This document shows positions 57,431 to 64,000 of a stretch of DNA of 64,000 nt, one piece after another (positions within the stretch are counted from its first letter, which is position 1; each line of letters begins with the position of its first letter). The stretch is taken from NCBI RefSeq assembly GCF_003573695.1, contig NC_039359.1, forward strand, positions 116,505,849 through 116,569,848. Reading direction: 5' to 3'. A program made the position numbers and the translations under genes. Origin of the DNA: Papaver somniferum (Eukaryota > Streptophyta > Magnoliopsida > Ranunculales > Papaveraceae). The notes under the pieces were generated by a model. It saw nothing but the letters and a program-made list of their open reading frames with translations, was not told the origin of the DNA and made no database searches.

Positions 57431-59753
57431 TGAAAAAGCGGGGGTACAACAACCACACCCAATATTTCGCTTAGCAATCTGTATGGACAAACTCCAATAT
57501 ATTTTTAAGAGAATCAACAAGACTCAATCTATAAAAAGTATATCAAAGAGTTTTATCTCTCTTTCTCGATTCAATTCTTTCTCAAGCAAATAGAAATCTG
57601 CGAGTCTAATTGAATACAAGAGAAATCACTTGAACGGTACCAAAGACCAATGTTCAAGGATTAATCAATTTCAATCAACAACCAAAGGTCGGATTTCCAA
57701 TTGATTGATTAAAACGCACAACCTGTGATATTTCAATTATATAACAAAATATAATGCGGAATAGAAATAACGCAGACACCAGAATTTTGTTAACGAAGAA
57801 ACCGCAAATGTGGAAAAACTCCGGCACCTAGTCCAGATTTAACACCACACTATATTAAGCCGCTACAGACACTAGCCTACTACAAACTAACTTCGGTCTG
57901 GACTGTAGTTGGACCCCAATCAATCTCACACTAATTCAAGGTACAGTTGCGCTCCTTACGTCTCTGATCCCAGCAGGATACTACACACTTCATTCCCTTA
58001 GTTGATCTCACCCACAACTAAGAGTTGTTACGATCCAAAATCGAAGAATTTAATAAACAAATCTGTATCACACAGAAAAGTCTACAGAATAGATAAATTT
58101 GTCTCCCACAGATAAACCTACAAGTTTTGTTCCGTCTTTTGATAAGTCAAGGTGAACAGGAACCAATTGATAACCCGGACTTATATTCCAGAAGAACAGC
58201 CTAGTATTATCAATCACCTCACAATAATCTTAATCGACGCGGCGAAAGAAGATATTGTGGAATCACAAACGATGAGACGAAGATGTTTGTGATTACTTTT
58301 CTATCTTTCCTATCGGAGATATAAATCTCAAACCAATCGTTACGATTGTACTCAAAATAATAGAATCAGCAAGATCAGATCACACAACTACGAGAAAGTA
58401 GTATCGGTCTGGCTTCACAATCCCAATGAAGTCGTTAAGTCGTTAACCTGGTTTACAAGAAGAAACCTAAGGTTAAAGGAGAATCGACTCTAGCTAATAC
58501 AACTAGTATCACACTAGAGGTGTGGGGATTAGGTTTCCCAGTTGCTAGAGTTCTCCCTTATATAGTCTTTCAAATCAGGGTTTGCAATCAATGTTAGCTT
58601 GGTAACAAAGCATTCAATATTCACCTCTAGATGAAAACCTGATTTTAGATTCAAGCTAATATCTTTCAACCGTTGGATTTAAAACTTAGCTTGTTACACA
58701 CAAATGAAATGTACTATTTTGGGTTTATGTAATCGTACCCAAACATGAACATTTGTTGGTTTGACAATAGTTAACCAATGGTTAGACATATGAGCACTTT
58801 CATATCAACCATGTTCTTCTTCACCATAACTAGTTCAAATGACTCAAATGAACTAGTTAGAGAGTTGTTCAATTGCAAGGAAATCTTATGTAACTACACA
58901 AGACACAATCGAAGCAAAAATGATTTGATTCACTCGAATCGGTTCATGAACTATATAGCCACGGCTTGCATTTAGCATATAATATAAATAAGTTCACAAA
59001 CAATCGTCTTTAGATATAACCAACTTAAGTTCGCAGACTTAGTTCGCGGACTTAAGTTCCCGGAAGGAGTTCTCAAACTCCAGCAGATTTTCTTGGGTGG
59101 AGAACTTCCGTCAGTTTGCGGACTGAGTTCACGGCTCTTGTTCCTTTTTTCTTGATCAACAAAGTTCTCAAACTTCGGTTCAAGGAAAAAGGACTTATAC
59201 ATATATGTGTTGCCACACAATGCTTATATCCATCATTGGTTATTTAATCTAAACTCTCATTTCAACCACTGAAACATTCTTAGAGGACATTTCGTCAAAG
59301 TAAGCAATTTTCAAGGTGATTGAAACGTGTCATGACTTTCGTCACTAGGTAAATATGAACTTGGCCAAAGCAAAAGCTTACAAACACATATTTCGAGAAA
59401 TAGATAGGCGAGATAAACTCGGCTCGAAATAGCAAATGTGTATAATCAAAGTCTATATAGAAAAACGACTTTTGTCTCAAAATAGGAGATAGAGTAGATA
59501 GACTTTTGAGTGATAGATAAGTTCAAGTCTCCACATACCTTTTAGTCGATGAAGATCCACCAGTTCCTTGAGTAGTCCTTCGTCTTATATGATGATCGCC
59601 ATGGAGTTCTTGAGCTCAACTACACTTTCTATCCTAGTCCAAGACTTAGCTATAGTAGACCAGAAATCAAGACCTATAGTTTTGATCACTAACATTGACA
59701 AACATGCTTGAGATAGCAACGCATGCGAGTTCGACCAAGCAATGCTCTAATAA
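57431..59753 (-). mobile_element. 3' LTR (copy C) of a non-autonomous copia-type element
   Basis: In element sense it starts TATTAGAGCATTGCTTGG (59753 downward; TA in place of the family's TG) and ends GCTTTTTCA at 57431. It is very similar to 63381-64000 over the part visible and to solo LTRs A and B. Purine-rich AAAGGGGGAGAT lies immediately before its start. A cassette with repeated TTCGCGGACTTAAGTTC-type palindromes occupies about 59025-59140. Confidence 0.9.
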
Positions 59754-59768
59754 TCTCCCCCTTTGTCA
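59754..59768 (-). other. Polypurine tract of the non-autonomous element
   Basis: ACAAAGGGGGAGAT in element sense directly abuts the 3' LTR, the position of the plus-strand primer in LTR retrotransposons. Similar tracts recur upstream on the same strand at about 60065, 60102, 60162 and 60402. Confidence 0.75.
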
Positions 59769-60568
59769 ATTTTAGTGACAAAACTACCAATACATATGGA
59801 ATACAAAAATAAATGAATTAACTTTTGTAGCTCCTATTCCACATGCCTAATCTTCAACATTACTCGAAATCTTCGTCACTTCCAAGTACTCCAATGATCC
59901 CAAAGGTTGTAAGTTCAGCATCATCGTTGTTGAAAATCCGTAGCTATAACAACGAGAAAACAAGAGTTCTCAATCATTGTTATACAGTGTCATAGTATCA
60001 TTATATAGTATGAAAGTTCAATTGTATCACAACTTCGACAACAATACTATGGTGATATGTATCACTCCCCCTTAGTCAATACTCCATCTCTCATGGAAAC
60101 CACTCCCCCTTACATAATGATCCGAAAACCATATGTATTTGTAGTGTGAACTACATATTAATTCTCCCCCTTTTTATCAATAAAATTGGCAAAGGTACGA
60201 AAACGGGATCCTAATGAAATTTCCAAAAGAGACATTTCATGACCAAAAGAAAGTACATATCATCTTATTTAGATGAAATCATATTGCCGAAACTAAATGC
60301 ATTCATCAAGGAGTTTGTAAAGATACAAGATAACCCCTATAATATTCCACAGCACCACTCCCCACAAAGATTTAACAATTTAGCACAAGTTCAATTAAGA
60401 ACTCTCCCCCATAATATGGCATTCCCAAAGGAACAACAAGAGCGACCTTAATTTCAAAAGAAAAGAAGGATTTCTTTGGACATAACAAATCACATATAAG
60501 TATGAATTTGAATCCAAAGTACTCAATTAAACTAACCACAAGAGAACCCATGATTAATTTAATCGGAA

Positions 60569-60815
60569 ATGCTCAACATAAGTGAACTTATGGAGACTCA
60601 AAAATACACAATTAGATTAATCACAAGAGTAATCAATTTAATTGGTCATGCTCGACATAAAAAAACTTACGGAGCAACAACTACATAACCAAACGAGAAT
60701 GATTAATTTAGTTGAACATGCTCGACATAAAGTACCTCACGGAGCAACAACTAAGCTAAGAATAACTCAGTTGATAGTTCTCAACATAAGACACCTTATG
60801 GAACAACACAGTATG
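60569..60815. repeat. Degenerate tandem repeat in the internal region
   Basis: Four units starting near 60569, 60648, 60718 and 60778, each beginning ATGCTCGACATAA or a variant and containing ACTTACGGAGCAACAACT. Unit length shrinks from about 80 to 60 bases. Non-coding. Confidence 0.7.
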
Positions 60816-61217
60816 TATACAAAAATTGTGGATCGGAGATCGACCTTATACCGTGGAATAAGCAAGGATTCATTCTATTTTCCATCACCATTTGCACAAT
60901 GACATACAATAGACATAATCCTTGAAAACAAAAGATTTTAACCTATATTCCATCAATAATTGACATACTAGGCTTAACTTTTGTCTTTGTCAAAAGTCCA
61001 TTCCTTCTTTTATCAAAACATGCATATCGACATATAAAGGACTTAACTTTCGACAAGGTATGTCTGTACTTCTTATGGATCTATCATATGTAGCAATTTA
61101 ATTGAAAGATAAATCATTCAAGGCTAAACATAAAAGTTATTACAACCATTAAAGTAAAGGTTTCAAAAGAAGATCAACACAAGAAGTTCAGCAATAAAAG
61201 TATTACAAATGCAGAAA

Positions 61218-62180
61218 TTAATCACTCAGCTCATAAAAATCCCTTTCAATCTCATAAAACTTCTCAGTCAGTTCAGGATGGGCTGTCTGAGCATAGTCCA
61301 GTTGTTCTTTCAAGACTTCATTTTCTTGTTATTGGAGACGAAGGAGTTTAGACTTGGAGGGTGCAGGAGCTCTGGACATTTTTGCAATACTGTTCATGGT
61401 TAGGACTTTTGGACCTCCAAGATTAGTCCCAACAGCAACAACGCCAAATTGACTACAGGTCCTTGAAATGTGACAAGGAAATCCAGGAGTCTTCTTTGAA
61501 ATATGTCTGACACTTATCATCTGACGAATAATGAGGCCGCAGGAATCAATATTTCTCCCTTCAACAACATAATAAACCAATTCAGTAAGAGGCTTGGTCC
61601 ATAGCTGTCTGTAAAGTGTGTTGGGCATCAGGTTAGCTACTAGTAATTTTCCAGCATCCCTGAGGAACAGTGCAGCATCATGTGCATCAATCTTTCCATC
61701 ACTCCATGAGACATCCCTTGCAATAAGGAAATTTGAGAGCACATCTGGAGAAGGTCTCAGGTGCTCAGGAGGAGGTAAAAGAAAGTCACCAACATGAGTC
61801 AAATCCAGGAGATGAGCAATAACTCGAAGATCCACAACAATTACTTTTCCTTCAACATGAGTCTTGAAAGTACAGTTTGCAAAATCGGGTTCATCCAAGT
61901 TAGCATAAAATTGGTTTGTTAGTTCCATATAGGAAGTACCCATGGGACGAAGAATAATTCCCCAATCATGATTCTCAAAGAACCTAGGAAGACCTTCTAC
62001 CCTAAGTTCAACAGGGTTGTAAATGTTTTCAATAATAGGCTTCTTAGTACTATACTCCACATAGTAATCACGAGCCTTAGTGTTCATGAACCTAATTCGT
62101 ACACTTGAATCATAAAAAGACTCATCACGATTTTGAGTACCCGAACTTTCTCCACGATTAGTTCTCTTACTAGAACACAT
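61218..62180 (-). pseudogene. Putative plant transposon protein (Transposase_32-like) ORF
   Basis: ATG 62180 (MCSSKRTNRGESSG) opens a 283-residue frame ending at a TAA at 61329. Translation continues in frame after this stop as QENEVLKEQLDYAQTAHPEL and on to a TAA at 61218, so a glutamine codon was probably turned into a stop near the end of a coiled-coil tail. The core (RGLPRFFENHDWGIILRPMG, LTNQFYANLDEP, VEGKVIVVDLRVIAHLLDL, HDAALFLRDAGKLLVANLMP) resembles the 'putative plant transposon protein' domain often found in plant retroelement-borne ORFs. Its role is unknown. It is the main ORF of an element that lacks recognisable gag or pol. The assignment rests on remembered motif patterns. Confidence 0.6.
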
Positions 62181-62618
62181 TCTTGAAAACGTACGTGAAC
62201 AAAAAGATTGAGAAACTTACTTGGTACGTGAACTGCTTCTAATGGCAGAGACACAACCAGTTGATAATCATGAAAACCGTACTTAACCTAAATTACATGA
62301 GCTTCTCCTGAGTTCAAGGACACAAACCAATTTCAATTTGGTGAAGAAACGGTGAGGCTCAATGGTGTGTGAACAGTTTGGTTTCTTCTGCGTACTCGAA
62401 CGGGAAAGAGATGAGTTAGAGGGTGAAATGAATGAAGTACTACTCTTCCCATTTTTGAGTGTCAAGGGAACCAATATAACACGTACTCAATGTAGATTAG
62501 TTCGTGAAACGGTTCCAAATTCAACATGTGCAAATCACACGTGTGCAGAAGAAGGGCTCGTTTGGTACAATAATATGGAGCAAATTCTCAACCATTATTT
62601 GCATTGAGCAAATTTTTG
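62181..62618. other. Internal non-coding region of the non-autonomous element
   Basis: Possible leader of the downstream ORF. It contains repeated CACGTACG/CGTACGTG-like motifs near 62190-62230. No gene recognised. Confidence 0.4.
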
Positions 62619-63110
62619 TTAAAACACAAATGAGCCTTTCATGTAGTGACACCAATAGAGCGTTTCTTTCCAAGAACTCTTATTCCATATAGCATTGGAG
62701 AACCGCCAAGGAATTGTTTCTATAGGCTTTTTAATGAATATCCAGAGAACACAAAAGGACTTGTGTTTCTGATTTCTTATTTTCAACCTTATGAGAAACT
62801 GTTTTTGCAGATAATTTTTAGTATTACAATGGGAAACTCTTTTGGTGAAAAGATACATCCTTGCTTCCTTAATGAAGATAATACTACTATCATAATAAGA
62901 AGTATCAGGAATTGAACAACGAATCAATTCATGCATTGAGGTGATACACTCAGATGACTGATATTTGAACTCCTCTTGTAATTCGTTTAGTTTGTTACAA
63001 CCAGACGGATTACACAGAGGAGGAGTATTACACTCACTGATTAGCAAATCAATATCAACCTCAACATGAATATTATTCATCATGACTTGATTTAGCCTGT
63101 CAAGGGACAC
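62619..63110 (-). CDS. Unrecognised 163-residue ORF of the non-autonomous element
   Basis: Starts MSLDRLNQVMMNNIHVEVDI and is open for 163 codons. The first 80 residues are polar, with a CNTPPLCNPSGC cysteine cluster; the rest is basic and Lys/Ser/Trp-rich. No conserved domain that I recognise. It lies upstream of the transposon-protein ORF in the same direction, about 270 bases from the primer site, where gag would normally begin. It could be a decayed gag start or leader ORF. Confidence 0.3.
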   Translation of the reverse strand: MSLDRLNQVMMNNIHVEVDIDLLISECNTPPLCNPSGCNKLNELQEEFKYQSSECITSMHELIRCSIPDTSYYDSSIIFIKEARMYLFTKRVSHCNTKNYLQKQFLIRLKIRNQKHKSFCVLWIFIKKPIETIPWRFSNAIWNKSSWKETLYWCHYMKGSFVF

Positions 63111-63366
63111 TTGTTCATTCTGGAGAAATAAATCAACATCAGAAGAAAGACTTTCAAGTTTCTTTTCAAGTCCTTAAAACACTTCAAGGGATTTTAAACC
63201 TGGTGGAGGTTTAGATAGAATTTCTTCTACAAATTTAATTAAATCAGTCATAAAAGAGAATTCTGGAATCCTTGGATCTGGTGGTGCATTTATCGAGATA
63301 GCACTTCTGTTTATAGAGTCAGATCGCTACAAACACAGACTTATAAGGTCTTAAATGTGTTTGCCT

Positions 63367-63380
63367 GCTCAGATACCAAT
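63367..63380 (-). other. Primer-binding site (initiator Met tRNA type)
   Basis: Immediately inside the right LTR the element reads ATTGGTATCTGAGC; the standard copia primer site is TGGTATCAGAGC, so there is one mismatch. It defines the orientation as minus and proves that 63381 is an LTR border. Confidence 0.9.
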
Positions 63381-64000
63381 TGAAAAAGCACGGGTACAAC
63401 AACCACACCCAATATTTCGCTTAGAAATCTGTATGGACAAACTCCAATATACCTTTAAGAGAATCAACAAGACTCAATCTACAAAAAGTATATCAAAGAG
63501 TTTTATCTCTCTTTCTCGATTCAATTCTTTCTCAAGCAAATAGAAATCTGCGAGTCTAATTGAATACAAGAGAAATCACTTGAACAGTACCAAAGACCAA
63601 TGTTAAAGGATTAATCAATTTCATTCAACAACCAAAGGTCGGATTTCCAATTGATTGATTAAAACGCACAACCTGTGATATTTCAATTATATAACAAAAT
63701 ATAATGTGGAATAGAAATAACACAGACACCAGAATTTTGTTAACGAGGAAACCGCAAATGTGGAAAAAACCCTGCACCTAGTCCAGATTTAACACCACAC
63801 TATATTAAGCCGCTACAGACACTAGCCTACTACAAACTAACTTCGGTCTGGACTGTAGTTGGACCCCAATCAATCTCACACTGATTCAAGGTACAGTTGC
63901 GCTCCTTACGTCTCTGATCCCAGCAGGATACTACATACTTCATTCCCTTAGCTGATCTCACCCACAACTAAGAGTTGCTATGACCCAAAATCGAAGAATT
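63381..64000 (-). mobile_element. 5' LTR (copy D), runs off the window
   Basis: It matches the first 620 bases of copy C with only scattered differences, in the same orientation. The element therefore spans 57431 to beyond 64000, with a 3.6-kb internal region (59754-63380) that lacks protease, integrase, RT and RNase H: a large retrotransposon derivative that needs a partner element to move. Confidence 0.9.

Overview
This is nuclear DNA of a flowering plant: spliced genes with GT/AG introns, TATA boxes, a tRNA-derived SINE, and LINE, CACTA, Ty1-copia and Ty3-gypsy elements. The species cannot be read from the sequence; a transposon-rich eudicot is the best guess. Transposons make up most of the window. 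Only three host loci stand out: a pseudogene for an acidic protein, a seven-exon OPT-family oligopeptide transporter gene, and a triplicated RING-H2 gene.

Layout. 1-8 kb: a decayed L1-type LINE on the minus strand with a CACTA element in its 5' region (TSD CAA). 8.4-15.2 kb: an acidic-protein pseudogene split by a solo LTR (TSD CTTTT), then a second solo LTR of the same family in the opposite orientation (TSD TAACC) that carries a nested CACTA MITE. 15.4-32.1 kb: a small palindrome-bearing element, then a larger palindrome-array element split by a 14.6-kb Ty3-gypsy element. The gypsy element has 3.18-kb LTRs, a broken gag, a protease, an integrase tail, and a captured multi-exon plant-mobile-domain gene in antisense. 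32.2-37.5 kb: a SINE with a 12-bp TSD, then a second palindrome-array element carrying an FtsH protease gene fragment. 38.0-40.9 kb: the OPT transporter gene, apparently broken by a one-base deletion. 41.2-57.4 kb: a segmentally duplicated RING-H2 locus. Copy 1 looks intact, copy 2 is 5'-deleted and has an intact young copia element in its 3' flank, and copy 3 is frameshifted and separated from its upstream flank by a third palindrome-array element. 57.4-64.0 kb: a non-autonomous LTR retrotransposon of the solo-LTR family. It has a tRNA-iMet-like PBS, several polypurine tracts and a transposon-associated plant ORF, and its right LTR runs off the window.

The most unusual theme is a set of four loci (about 15.4, 16.0/32.0, 33.1 and 51.3 kb) that carry arrays of short palindromes, each locus with its own palindrome sequence. 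The larger ones share an outward-facing AAGGGTA motif, and two hold host-gene exons. The copia-type LTRs also carry interchangeable palindrome cassettes at one internal site. These were found by eye; alignments and database searches would be needed to establish a family.
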